In this document: positions 36,141 to 47,600 of the stretch, piece by piece | How positions within the stretch are numbered: position 1 is the stretch's first letter | Layout of the letters: each line of letters opens with the position of its first letter | DNA from: Gnetum montanum | Lineage: Eukaryota; Streptophyta; Gnetopsida; Gnetales; Gnetaceae | Direction of reading: 5' to 3' | Length of the DNA: 64,000 bases | NCBI GenBank assembly: GCA_015680685.1 | Contig: MNCI01008366.1 | Location: forward strand, 1,031,145-1,095,144 | The notes under the pieces: model-generated | Seen by the model: only the letters and a program-made list of their open reading frames with translations | What the model was told of the DNA's origin: nothing | The model's database searches: none | Program-made: the position numbers and the translations under genes

Positions 36141-37464
36141 ACCAACATGCACTGAATGTAGGGATTGAGTGGAAATAATTAATTTTTGATATTTAATGAA
36201 GGATTTGAGATTAAATTGGAAGGTCTAGGGTATTTGAAAAATTAATTTTGAGGCACTAAAATTGTGTCATGGTGGAGTCATATATTAAAATTTGTGAAAA
36301 GGGGCTAGGAAAAAGGGTGTATAGTAATTGTTGAGGAAAAATTAATTAAAATGATAAGAGAAAGGATAGTTCACTCAATGATGAGTAGTAAGAGCATGTA
36401 AAATAATGCGGTTATGTGTAACAAGGACAAGTTACAAAAGTTACACAAGTGGATCCTCCCCAAAGTAGGCTCTAGCCTATGATGCCCTTGTGGAATCACA
36501 CCTCTAATGTCTGTGGGCACCAAAGAGGTTGAATGCAACATATACCTGTGAACAAAACACACATGTTAGAACCACCAAGTTGAGATAATAACTCTACATT
36601 ACACCAACCACAAGTTATGAACATTTAGACAATGAGATGAGGTGGACTATAGAAGGGACTGCAAAAATCAGGGCATGAGGTTTCTAATGATGGTCACAAT
36701 GGAATCTTGTGTGTAATTAGTGGTTAAATAACCATGTGTCTGGCTTTCCAAGTTTCAAACCAAGTCCATACCACATTGTAATGACACTGCATTGCTTCAT
36801 CCCATTGACAAACAACCATAAGTCTACCAGAGTTACAAGGAGGAACATCACTTGGCGTTTTGTTCAAGGGAGGAGTGTTAGAGTGCCACACTTTTATTAT
36901 TATTATTATTATTATTTTGATGGCTCTATGAAGTCACCTACCTTCAAGCATGGGTACATGTATTTCCAGTGAGACCCACAGAAGCTTATTTAGTGCCATT
37001 TTAAGTTGCTTTTACTTCCATTTTTCATTAGATCTACAAGGATATAGTCACAACCTCAGCAACATGATAGAATATACGGAAGTAGCCAAAGAGAATCTAT
37101 GAATTCCCTTGATGTCACACCCTTGTCATTCCACCTTGGTTCTTCACTTGTCTCTTCAAAAACAATGATTATCAAATTATTTATAGTTGGATGATGAAAA
37201 AGATTACCATTGTGGCTAGAGCATGAACCTCTTATTAATGGAATAGGTGGATGGATGTCATGGTCTAAATGTCCAAATAATCAGTCCCTTATGACTAGGC
37301 AACATAGAGAAAAACCTCACCTTAATGGGAAACATGATCAACTTATTCATGGTCGAGATTACAACGGAAAATTGAAAACAACAATTAGAAAAAGTAAAAG
37401 AAATAGAGAAATGACAAAAAATCGTAAAACAAAAAGATAAAATAACACTTAAGAATCCTAGAAA
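36141..37464 (-). other. non-coding leader between gag and ORF2 in element C
   Basis: This corresponds to 5,969-7,020. It contains the conserved CCCCAAAGTAGGCTC block (36,459-36,473, here as plus strand), an (ATT)n microsatellite at 36,893-36,916 and A-rich sequence after the gag stop. No gene is seen. Confidence 0.6.
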
Positions 37465-38562
37465 TTAGAATGGAGGGTGACCCCCATGACTAAACATTTG
37501 GTCGTGGCTAGGATTAATAAGTGGATGAATAGGATCCATGCATGTATGAAATGTTAGGAACCCTTCATGCCCCAACCACTGGGTATCTATTGGTGGTATG
37601 GTGGTTGGCTAGAGAAATCATTGGTCACACACCTGATTATAGAAAGCATAGTGGGGCAGGTTAGATGGTGTGTGTACATTATGAGGGAAATCCAGCCCAC
37701 TATGGCACCCTTGACTATATGATAGTATGCATGGATCTGTGTGTCCCTTCACATTGGTGAATTCACTGGATCATGTGGATGTTGGAGTGTGAGGTGGAGG
37801 CTTAGGTATGGTGACATGGGCTATTGATGGAGCTACAGAAGGTGTGGCACTAGGTTGACCTTGGGATAGTTTAGAGGGTGAAGTAGGTTTGAAAGCATGA
37901 TTCTTCTTCCTATGGCCATGCCTAAAGAGGGGATGCTTCCAACATTGTCTAGGGAACCTACTTTCGTTAATAGTAGCAACACAAGTTACATCCATTGGTT
38001 GACACAGTGGTGTGGAATCGTCCAATACATCTGATGGTGGTGTAGAAGGAGGTGAAGGATGCGAATACTGATGGTAAGGAGAAGTGTGAAAATTATGAGG
38101 TGGTGATCCCTTAGGAGAAGACACAGGTCAATGGTACTCAGGAGAGTGATAACGGCAATTGGAGGTAGAGGATTCAAAATTGGTTGAAGAAATAGGATGT
38201 TGAACATAGTAGGCATTTGGTTTTGGTAGACAGGGAGGATGTGGCCAGCTAGATGGTGGCCTCCCCCACACCTGTAAGTTCTACCACTATGGTGGAGCAA
38301 AGTGTTGAGTCTGGTAATAGCTCCCCTCAAGATAGTACAATCGGTTATGGGATTGTCCATAATTACCTTGTGGAGCAGAGATGCACCTAAATCGATACCT
38401 TTGTACGAATTTTGGATGTAGCTTCTCTGCCTAATGCTCATAGAGATGTGACAAGACTAGGTAATGGCCCTTTGGATGATCATATAAATAGACATCACAT
38501 CCATCCTCATTATTTGTAGTTGAGCCTTTGGCCTTGTTACCCTTAGCCATTCTCCTTGGTTG
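37465..38562 (-). pseudogene. gag C-terminal part of element C
   Basis: The stop TAA is at 37,467-37,465, after FSHGGHPPF. The region is Pro/His/Ser rich, with the open stretch 38,124-37,771 containing HPLFRHGHRKK. Near 38,500 it reads CDVYLYDHPKGHY, the conserved short Cys/His-like segment. The sequence stops at a single n (38,563). The next piece upstream lies inverted at 38,564-39,060. Confidence 0.75.
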
Positions 38563-38563
38563 N

Positions 38564-39060
38564 AGACAATAAAAATCATATACCTCGAACTTACTTAACC
38601 ATACCGTGACAAATACAAGTAACTCTAGGAAGACAACGAATGATTAACCTTAAGTATTCCATGAGGCGTGTAGGCACTTAGTCTACGGAGTTCGACCGAA
38701 TCACGCTTGTTACGCTCGTATTTGTATGGTTGAGTGTAGGGGTACCTCGCCACTCATCACCAACCTTTGGCAATACAAAAATTGATAGATGAAATTGAAG
38801 CAAAGCATAATAAGATAACTGTATGGGCAAATGAACAAAGTGTGAACTTAGAAGACACTGTTGGGGAGAGGGTCATCCAAAATAAACCTAGTAATCAGAA
38901 CAAACAGAGGGCATAGTAATCAAAAATAGTTAAGAACATTGTTCGACAACCAAGGAGAATGGCTAAGGGTAACAAGGCCGAAGGCTCAACTACAAATAAT
39001 GAGGATGGATGTGATGTCTATTTATATGATCATCCAAAGGGCCATTACCTAGTCTTGTCA
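38564..39060 (+). other. contig placed in inverted orientation (LTR end of D plus gag of C)
   Basis: Between a single n and an N run, this piece reads on the plus strand as an LTR right end (38,564-38,759, closing CCACTCATCA), then CCAAC, then gag sequence of element C. Its last ~115 bases are the reverse complement of 38,441-38,562 with about one difference. Flipping it would join D's 3' LTR to C's gag on the minus strand and put the remaining LTR into the adjacent gap. Confidence 0.8.
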
Positions 39061-39366
39061 NNNNNNNNNNNNNNNNNNNNNNNNNNNNNNNNNNNNNNNN
39101 NNNNNNNNNNNNNNNNNNNNNNNNNNNNNNNNNNNNNNNNNNNNNNNNNNNNNNNNNNNNNNNNNNNNNNNNNNNNNNNNNNNNNNNNNNNNNNNNNNNN
39201 NNNNNNNNNNNNNNNNNNNNNNNNNNNNNNNNNNNNNNNNNNNNNNNNNNNNNNNNNNNNNNNNNNNNNNNNNNNNNNNNNNNNNNNNNNNNNNNNNNNN
39301 NNNNNNNNNNNNNNNNNNNNNNNNNNNNNNNNNNNNNNNNNNNNNNNNNNNNNNNNNNNNNNNNNN
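39061..39366. other. assembly gap (306 N)
   Basis: Undetermined bases that should contain the missing part of D's 3' LTR. Sequence after the gap (39,367) matches the region just inside the polypurine tract. Confidence 0.99.
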
Positions 39367-41459
39367 TCCTCGAGTTCCTTACAAAATATTGGGATGGTAT
39401 GGGATTATTGACTCAAATGAAACTAATGGGATGGCATGTGAACGGATCATCATTACAAGACAAGACACAATTGGTGTTCATAACAACAAGAGTGAACACC
39501 TTATTACATTGACATCAGGCCTTATTTGGTAGTTGAGAAAGAGAGAGAGAAAGAAGTTTTGCTACTGCCAATGCCAAGATTGCACCTTTCGTTGTCCATC
39601 CGTAAGCACTCCAACGATCTTACTCCTTGCATACTTGCTTTAGTGTTGTTCCATTCCAAGTGTTCCCTCTAGATCTAATCCGTTGTTACATGATTGCCAT
39701 CTGCACATACAACACAATCTTATATTAGAAAGGGTAAATGAATTTCAATGCAGTTGATACCTTGCTACGGTGAAAGGTCCGGTTGTGGTATGGCTGGTAC
39801 AGATCTGGAGATATAATAGTGGTGACTACCGAAGGTGTAGGGGTTAGGAGAAAATTGAAAAAATTGGGCCCTGTACCCCCATGACTAATCACAAACCTCT
39901 GATAGCGATAGAATTGAGAAAGAAAAAGAACAAGAAAGATAGAAAAAAGAGACAATGATAACATCGATAAAATGGATGTCAAGATGGAAATGAACAAAAT
40001 AAAATAGATTGCAAAAATGTTAGGGAAAATAATTTAACTGGTGTACCAAATAGGAATGTCAGTGGGTACTCCCCAAAGTAGGCTCATGCCCTTAATGCCC
40101 TGACAAACCCACTTTCAAAGAGTCTGTAGGCTCTGGGAATGTCTTTTGGAACAAGAGTTAGTCTTAAACACAAGAATTTACCAAAAAAAAAAAAACAATA
40201 CATCAACCAAAATATATACACTAATGATATATCCAGCAATGAGGTGAACAACAGAGAGAAGGATGGAGAGAAGAGAATGGAATGGAATCCCAAGAACAAG
40301 ATGGTGTACAGCCCCTTGTGTAGTTCATGATTAATGTGACTTAGAAAATCTCATTCCAACTCCGGCCTCAAACAAACCACTTCCAGTGACTTCGCATTAA
40401 CGCATTTGGCCAAATCATCCTCTTGAAGTAACAAGAATGCCTTCGCCTGAGAGCTACCACCATTCCGACGAAACAAGAAGAGAATGGGAAGTGAGAAGGC
40501 CTTAGTTAGAGGGAACATTTTTATTTTGAGTTCCATAACCAATGCTTGTAGCCCAAAGAATTATTTTTTCTAAGGGGTATGCTTTGAATTCTCACTTTTC
40601 CCTTTTTTTTTCTTTCCTTTTCTCTTTTTTTTTTGTTTTTTGTTTATTTTATGTGTTTATACGTGAGAACCACACCATGTAGAGACTTTGTTATTTTTAT
40701 TTGCTCAGCTTCCCGATGATTAGGTAGTGTCGAAACGGTAAGAAAACTCAAGAAAAAAAACATCAAAGAACCCAAGAGAATGGCCAACACAAAAGCATCA
40801 AGTTCCCTTGAAGTCACACCCTTTTCAATCCTTGAGTCCTTCCTTAGTTTGAGAAATGGCCAGTCACTAATTCATTAGAGTTCTTATTATTGAAAGGACT
40901 ATACATTTCCAAGCCGAGAGAGACCATAGAAACTTGTGGATGAATGGATCAAGTGAACTCATTGCCTGCCATATCAAAAGAAACATACCTTAGTATCAAC
41001 ATCGTGACTTAAAGGTAAAAACCAAACATTAGCAATCAATAAGAAAATAGTTCATACCATCATGAAGAACACTTATTGGGTGACAAACTTACAAGGTGGA
41101 TCACACACACACATACATACAAAATAAAAAAGCAGAACGATGATGTAAAACAAAAATAGGAAAAGTTAAAGAAATTTGTAAAATAAAAACTTGTAAAACA
41201 AAAATGTGTAAAACAAAAACGTGTGAAACAAAAACATGTAAAAAAAAAAATTGTAAAACAAAAATGTGTAAAACAAAACTGTGTAAGACAAAAACTTGTA
41301 AAACAAAAATATGTAAAACAAAACTGTGTAAGACAAAAACTTGTAAAACAAAAATGTGTAAGACAAAAACTTGTAAAACAAAAACGTGTAAAAGAAAAAT
41401 GTGTAAAAAAAAACTTAAAAAGAACTGAGGGCCCCAAATGATTAGCATAGGTGGCCATC
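39367..41459 (-). other. 3' non-coding region of element D
   Basis: This is backbone sequence shared with E (53,462-54,770) and, on the other strand, with B (47,600-49,500). A block on the plus strand around 40,070-40,130 (CCCCAAAGTAGGCTCATGCC) is the conserved leader element. It includes the A-rich minisatellite at 41,160-41,415. No ORF2 is present. Confidence 0.65.
41160..41415. repeat. minisatellite, ~15 bp unit (TTGTAAAACAAAAAT-like)
   Basis: About seventeen units alternate between (C/A)TTGTAAAACAAAAA and TGTGTAAAACAAAAA forms. Elements E (54,630-54,690) and B (47,630-47,660) have only a few units at the same place, so the array expanded in D. Because 15 is a multiple of three, it gives open frames on both strands that are not genes. 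Confidence 0.9.
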
Positions 41460-42110
41460 TCCCCCATGACTAAATGGAAAGGGAGAGATCTGAAAAAATG
41501 AGCGCTTATTTGAATTTCTAAGAAGTTTCCAACTTCTCCCAACTGATGTTCTTAGGTTGAGGGATGGAAGTTGGCAACACTCATATTCCANTGGGGTGTC
41601 TACTACTTGTTGTGTGGTTGCTACATATAGGCATCTTTGTCTTACAATTTCAAGGGCACACCTATTACATGGAGGAGATGTTGTGCATTCCTCCATGTCA
41701 TCACCCGATGAATCATTGTATGTGATGCATGGAACTTTCTTCTTCTCGATCTTTCCAAAAGTATTTTTCTTGGATATTTCTAGGGAAATATTGCGGATTC
41801 CTAGGCATGCATCAATTGTGCTCGGCCATGCCCTTCCCATTATTATTGGGAAATCCCCTTTGTCATTATTTATTTGGATCACCAGGAAATCAGCTAGGTA
41901 TGACTAGCCACCCACGGTGGTAACAATGTCCTCAACTTGTCCCAAAGGAACAGTGATGGACTGGTCAGCCAGCTCTAAGCGAATATTGCTCTTCTTGAGT
42001 GGAGGCAGGTTCCAGGCTTTATATAATTCTTGTGAGATTAAGTTGACTCTAGAGCCTGAGTCAAGAAGAGCCTTATGAGGTTCATTCCCAGCAACCTGAA
42101 GGTAAATTAG
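41442..42110 (-). pseudogene. protease domain of D fused to the last residues of pol
   Basis: The N-terminal part has LLDSGSRVNLISQELY (D-S-G-S) near 42,070 and then GDFPIIMGRAWPSTIDA, a near-complete gypsy protease. The reading frame runs from the protease into a tail ending SHGGDGHLC and a stop at 41,442. B's pol also ends this way (SHGVDGHPC, about 47,600). Everything between (reverse transcriptase, RNase H, integrase) is missing. One undetermined base lies at 41,591. Confidence 0.72.
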
Positions 42111-43559
42111 GGGGCTCCCAGGATCAGATAATTTCTTGGAAAGGTGGCCTACCTTAATCTAGTCGGTTACGGTATGTGTTAACATAACCGTGTGCATTGG
42201 GCACGTCTTTTTGTTTGAATGGGTTCTTGAAACCTTATTTGGTACGGCGGTGTTTAAATGTTCAACCGCTTGTGAGGGTGAGGGCTTAGTTGGATTCTTG
42301 GCTTTGAAGAAAGGTCGTTTCAGCGTAAAACTATTAGGACCAAACTAAAAATTGAGGATTGGAAGCCCTCGTGACATTAGGTTGTTGCGATTGAGTGGGA
42401 AATACCCTTGGCGTTGTTGGAGCAGTTGGTGGTGGCGCTACCGGCGTGAGAGGTGTGGATGGATTTGGAGGATGGTATACATGTAGAGTGTCCTTTCCCA
42501 AAGGGGAAGTCCAGTAATATTCTCGAACTGGGTAGTGACATTGTGGAGGTGTGTAACCCATAGGGTCACTTGGAGGAATCGGCTGCCTAAGCGCTTGATC
42601 CGACTATCCTTTTGATGCCTTGTTTGGATTCTTATTACCTCCATTATATTTAACATGCTTCAGGTGGCCAGTAGGGGTTTGTCATGATCATCTCTTTCAT
42701 GACATCTATGATGTCTCCGTTGTTCCCTACTTTCCCTTCGTTCATGCCTTGACTCTCTAGACTACCCTCATCCTCTCTCTCGACTTTCTCATCAAGGTCC
42801 CTCATTTCTCTTACCTTTATCCTCTCTATTATGCTCTTGATGGTTGTGCCCTGATGTGGAAGGAGAGGATGAGTGATGTGATGAAGGCAAAGAAGAAGGA
42901 GAACCATCGCCATGATGATGTTTCTTACCTTCTCTTCTATGGCTTTGGCCCCAATCGTGGTGACGATCTGAGTGCCCATCCTTGTTATGTGTTATTGTTC
43001 CCTTAGTGAACAGCTAGTGTTCATGGGGATCAGAACCAGGATTGTGTATCGTGAAGCATAGGTTCTGATACCCCACCTCCTCACTATTGTTAGGAGGGGG
43101 AACATCTTTTAATAGAGAACCCGTTACAAGTGGTTCACCATCTCCGATTTCACTTAGGACATGCAGGACCTCTTTGCCCTTCAACAGTGTATGTTGGCTC
43201 TCCTACCTTGAGTTCCTCATACATTGTGCAGCTGTGGGATGGTAATCCCTCATGTCAAAATCTTCCACAATGTATTCAGCATAGAGCTTAGTCATGCCGA
43301 TCTGTGCCAAAGCACAGAGGAGCATGTTGGGGACTGCACGATCCGGAGGTAACACTATGTTACCTTGCAAGTCTCTCCAGCATATCTGTTCATGTTGATG
43401 GAGGATAAAAGTGAAATTAGGTTTATACTCATCGGGATGAGTATATGTCACCCTATATTGTTGAGGAATCAGCTGCTTTAGGTTATGTGTTTTTGATTGT
43501 CAACTATTTCTTATATTATCCCTAGGTGAAGTGCTCTTGTGAGAAGAAGAAGAAGACAT
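42111..43559 (-). pseudogene. gag of element D, core deleted
   Basis: It starts at ATG 43,559 with a Ser run (MSSSSSHKST). The open piece 43,451-43,203 carries YTHPDEYKPNFTFILHQHEQ and YAEYIVEDFDMRDYHP, the B-type N-terminus. His/Ser-rich sequence follows to about 42,800. Near 42,600 the segment KDSRIKRL, which in other elements opens the gag core, is followed directly by a Pro-rich C-terminal part (MGYTPPQCHYP, 42,561-42,334). The core with the ALDRYY segment is missing. Confidence 0.68.
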
Positions 43560-43682
43560 TATGTCTTATCGGTGTGCTAATTAACTGTTATATAATTTTT
43601 TTGTTTGATTAACCCTAAGGTTTGTTCAAGCTCCCAACGATGTGAGTAATATCCTATGTTCTACTTAGCGCACAAGCACTTA

Positions 43683-43702
43683 GTCCCCGTCAATGGTGCC
43701 AA
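43683..43702 (-). promoter_or_regulatory. primer-binding site of element D
   Basis: On the minus strand TTGGCACCATTGACGGGGAC follows the LTR. It is tRNA-Asp type. Confidence 0.7.
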
Positions 43703-44499
43703 TGATGAGTGGTGAGGTACCCCTACACTCAACCATACGAATACGAGTGTAACACGCGTGATCTGGTCGAACTCCACAGACTAAGTGCCTACACACCTCA
43801 TGGAACACTTAAGTTTAATTATTCTTTGTCTTCCCATACTTACTTGTATTTGTCACGGTATGGTTAAGTAAGTCTGAGGTATATGATTTTTATTGTCTTT
43901 TTGGTTTTATCTCCTATGCTAGTGAGGTGAAGGGTTGAAGAGATTAATTATCTAACTTTAACTAACTAACTAAGTCTTAATTACCTAGCATCAACATCTG
44001 TTCCCACTTACCATTCACACCCTGAACCAATGCAACCATGGTTACCAAATGCTAGTCGTTGCTGGGATTACCACGCGTAATGCATGTGCTCAAAGCGGTC
44101 GTACTGAGGCACTTAACTAGGATAGAAGGGTTGAAAAAGATTTAATAACTAATAAAGTGATTAAATGGAAAATAGTAAATAACAATAAATAAAATCCTAA
44201 TTAGCCTATTCCATGCACTACAAGGTTTATCCAAGAAGTTCATCTTTATTTTCGTATACAAACTTGTGTTCAGGTACAATGTTTGCTCGAATAAAGATCC
44301 GTTCACTTTGGAGCTCCTACTACGGGTACATGGAAAATATTCTATCTCTGGAGTGATCAAACTACCAAAGTTTCCCTACGGTCTAGGCCTAGAATGGAAA
44401 ACAAGGAAGAGCCGCGTCTTATTTATAGACTTTACGGCGCACTGCAATATCGCGGGGGACAATGCGATATCGTGGCCCATGCGATATCGTGTCCCATTA
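43703..44499 (-). repeat. 5' LTR of element D
   Basis: A 797 bp LTR of the GATATCGCG type. On the minus strand it begins TAATGGGACACG (TG mutated to TA) and ends CCACTCATCA. Palindromes lie at 44,445-44,495 and the TATA sequence near 44,420. Confidence 0.82.
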
Positions 44500-44504
44500 C
44501 TTGG

Positions 44505-45717
44505 GACTATATCACCCTTTCAGAATTGGTTGCTTCTTCTTCCTTGTAGTTCCATACCTTTGTTGTTTCGAGAGTTGGGTCTCGCTCAAATGCTTTGGCA
44601 TTCTCCCATTTGGATAATTCTCTCTCTTCTTTTGCTCGATGCTCTATTAGTTCTTTGACCTGGGGGGCTTGGAGCTTATATAGTTTTCCTTGGGCATACT
44701 TTCCATGGTTCACCCTTATTTCATTGCTAAGCGCATCTATAATGTGGAGTATTTGCTCTTTCTCGAAGAACCTATGACTTGGACATTTATTTAGTAAGGC
44801 ATAGTATCTATCTAAGGCCATGTCCAAGGGTTCTTGTTGTTCTTATTTCCATCTTTGGATTTGTCTCCTCAAGGTGGACACTTGCACATAGGTCTAGTAT
44901 CTTTTATTAAAAAATTCTAGCATGGTTGACCATCATCTGATTGAATCTGGTTCCAATGATCTATTCCACACTTTAGCTTTATCGATTAGTGTCCTAGGAA
45001 AGAGCTTAAGCTTTTATCATTTACTGTCCACATTGTTGGGCATACAAGCATCATGGAAGGCTTGTAAATGATGTTGCAGATTTGAATCTTAGCCTCCTAC
45101 AAATTTTGAAATATTATTTAGGTCGAGCTTAGGTAGTTGACTCTTCTTGCGATGCTTGTGAGATATCTTAATGGCCTTTGTGATGTGCATTAGGATTTTA
45201 GGGACTAACAGGGATTTATCATCATCAGACAAGTTGTGATTAAAATCTCTATTTGATTGATGGTGATGATGGGGTTTGTGTTCATGTTGATGACCTTGAG
45301 TGTGTCTGTGGGTTTGATTTTTGCTTTTATTCCAACCCTTTTGTGAAGCTCTATCTCTATACCCACATTCATCTTCATCAAAACTAGATGTTGAAGTTGA
45401 GGAGGAAGATGAAAAGGAGGAATTGGTAGGATAGCCATGGCTTCTATAATGTTCCTCAAGGTCCCTTGGTTTATCATTTCTAAGTACCGAGGAGGTCTTA
45501 GGCCTTAAGGCCTTTCCTAGTTTAGGACTAACATCATCTTCTTGAATATTGTTTGCCTTAGGTGAATGTAGTCTTTGAGTGTCGTTAGGGTGTCCATGGT
45601 CATGAAAAAGCCTTTCATAAGGTGGATCAATCCAATCTTTTTCATTGTATATTTCATTAGTTCTTCAATGAATAGGTGCGTTATACAATTCATAATCATT
45701 TCTCGTGAGTGAAACAT
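44505..45717 (-). pseudogene. gag N-terminal and core part of element C
   Basis: The ATG at 45,717 is followed by a small frame shift relative to element E. The N-terminus (HPNDTQRL) is of the A/E type. The core includes KLDLNNISKFVGG (about 45,120) and the open stretch 44,827-44,507 with LDMALDRYYALLNKCPSH and QILHIIDALSNE, the retrotransposon gag signature. It is cut by element D at 44,500. Confidence 0.75.
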
Positions 45718-45821
45718 TGTTTTCGATTTGTGATGTGTGTTTTAATACTTCTTGAAAGTTATATTATTAATACCCTTTTATAGTGGTCTTGTATAATATA
45801 ACTAATCTAGATAACTAGCAC

Positions 45822-45842
45822 CATCCCCAGCAATGACGCCAA
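45822..45842 (-). promoter_or_regulatory. primer-binding site of element C
   Basis: On the minus strand TTGGCGTCATTGCTGGGGAT follows the LTR end. It is a close match to the tRNA-Asp complement. Confidence 0.75.
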
Positions 45843-46653
45843 TGATGAGCAGTGAGGTACCCCTACGCTCAACCATACGAATATGAGTGTGTATGTGTGA
45901 TTCGGTCAAACTTTGTGGATGGACTAGTTGTGGCACCTAGACAGTTATACGTTAATCGTAGTTCACTGTCTTTCCACCTAGATTAGTAGTAGCTTTGTCA
46001 CATATGGTTTAGCCGAGAGTGAGGCATATGATGTTGTCCTAATTCTACATTACTCCTAATAAAAGAAAAGATAAATTGATTAAACTAATAATGGAAGCAA
46101 AACCTAAATTAGCCTATGATGATGGTATTTGTCCTTAACTGTTTGTACATATCTTGGACTTTGTGGGATTACTATTATGCATGCCAAGTATTTGTACTTA
46201 AATGCTTGTGATTAAGGCGTACACATTCTACTTAATGATAGGAAAAGTAAATAATAATAAATTGAATTGTTAACTAAAGAAGGCATTAAATAATTAAAAC
46301 AACAAAAATTAATGTAAGTGAATGCTGCAATGATGAAAGTAATATCGATCTTTATTGTTGGTCATGCATGTGTCCAAGTACGTCACACTCGAACAAAGGT
46401 GTCGTGCACTTACAAACATCACACTACAAGCATGCACTGGGAATAACTAGCTTGAAAGAAAGAAACTAAAAACTAAAAACTAAATTGCCAAAAGAACTAG
46501 AAAGAAAAGAACTTCTCTAAAAACTATCAACTATGCACCTGAGTGCTATATTTATAGGATAACATACAATTCATGATATTGCGTATATGATATCATATCT
46601 AGGTTGCGATATCGCGTACTCGATATCGGGGCTTGGCAAACTGAGATTCATCA
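45843..46653 (-). repeat. 5' LTR of element C
   Basis: An 811 bp partner of 32,074-32,843. On the plus strand it begins TGATGAGCAG and ends GATTCATCA. Degenerate GATATC units lie at 46,575-46,630. Confidence 0.85.
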
Positions 46654-47600
46654 GATTTCATGGATCCCATCATGCCCATGTCAAATGGAAATGCGTACAT
46701 TATAGTTACTATTGACTATTGTATGAAATGGGTAAAAGTAGCAACCGTCATCGATTGTACATCTTCTATTGCTACTCGATTTGTACAACAAAATGTTGTT
46801 AACAGGATTGGTATGCCATGTGCATTAATTTCTGATAATGAAACTCACTTTATAGGCACTACTTTTCAGAAGCTCATGCAACACTTCAGGGTTGAACACA
46901 AATTCACAACACCCTACCATCCCCAAGCTAATGGTCAAGCTAAGGTTGCTAATAGGGAAATCACAAGGATTCTGACAAGAATTGTTAGCAAATATAGGAA
47001 AGACTAGAGCACAAAACTCAATAATGCCCTTTTGGCCTACCGCTCAACATGGAAACTTCCTATAGGCTACTCTTCCTATGAGCTTGTGTACAGAAAATTA
47101 CCAACTCTTCCTATTCAATTTGAGCTATGTAAACTTTCAATAGCCTATGACCTTGACCTTGACTTAATTCTAGCACAAAAATAAAGACTAATGAATTTCA
47201 ACTTGTTAGAAGAAAATTGATTGGTAGCCCTATCATCTAACAAGTTGCACAAGGCCTACAATAAAAAGTGTCATGATCTTAAAATCAAAAAAGTCAAATT
47301 TCAACCAGGAGATAAAGTTCTCTACTGGAACCCTACACATGTACTTCAAACAAACTAGTTTCAAACATTGTGGGAAGGACCTTACATCATTTATGAGACT
47401 TTTTCTTCTGGGGCCATGATGATCTACAAACCTGAGAGCCTAAACAAGAAATAGCTGATCAACATCTAACAAATCAAACCTTTCCATGAGCATAAGCCAA
47501 CTAATGCAACAAGAGCCTCATCAGATGGACAACCACGCTCCATATTTCGAATCTGCTCCTTTCAACTTAGTCATGGGGTAGATGGCCACCCATGCTAGCC
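46654..47600 (+). pseudogene. integrase core and C-terminal part, element B
   Basis: This continues the core cut by C. The open stretch 46,660-47,004 has MPMSNGNAYIIVTIDY, SDNETHF and HPQANGQAKVANREI. With WGIDF before the insertion, these give the D, D and E catalytic residues of a DDE integrase. The C-terminal part is degraded, with a chromatin/DNA-binding-like segment near 47,300-47,380. The pol tail ends at a stop near 47,600 after LSHGVDGHPC. Confidence 0.8.

Larger units (their letters stand above)
38564..44499 (-). mobile_element. element D: deleted LTR element inside the gag of C
   Basis: Its 5' LTR is at 43,703-44,499 and its 3' LTR is partly present in the inverted contig 38,564-38,759, the rest falling in the gap 39,061-39,366. 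The right flank is CTTGG (44,500-44,504). The left flank, after correcting orientation, is GTTGG, a 4-of-5 match. The internal region has a gag without its core, a protease and the very end of pol. Reverse transcriptase and integrase are absent. Being inside C inside B inside A, it is among the youngest insertions here. Confidence 0.75.
32074..46653 (-). mobile_element. element C: pol-less, ORF2-bearing LTR element, interrupted by D
   Basis: The LTRs are 32,074-32,843 (3') and 45,843-46,653 (5'), flanked by GATTT at 32,069-32,073 and 46,654-46,658. It is on the minus strand. Reading 5' to 3': LTR, primer site, gag (45,717 to 37,465, split by D), non-coding leader, palindrome/TATA block (36,140-36,045), ORF2 (35,786-33,012), polypurine tract, LTR. 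No pol is present. It is the third copy of the ORF2-type element in the window and the only one with both target duplications visible. Confidence 0.85.

Noticed and set aside
38441-39060. A large inverted repeat as a biological hairpin or inversion.
   Set aside because: The single n and N run at its ends and the restored element structure on flipping make a contig-orientation error more likely.
41160-41415. Regular repeats suggesting a CRISPR-like array.
   Set aside because: There are no spacers; units abut one another, and the genome is a plant.
41166-41542. Several overlapping open frames on both strands with Lys/Thr/Cys or Phe/Leu/Tyr repeats.
   Set aside because: They are by-products of the 15 bp minisatellite, whose unit is a multiple of three and lacks stops in several frames.
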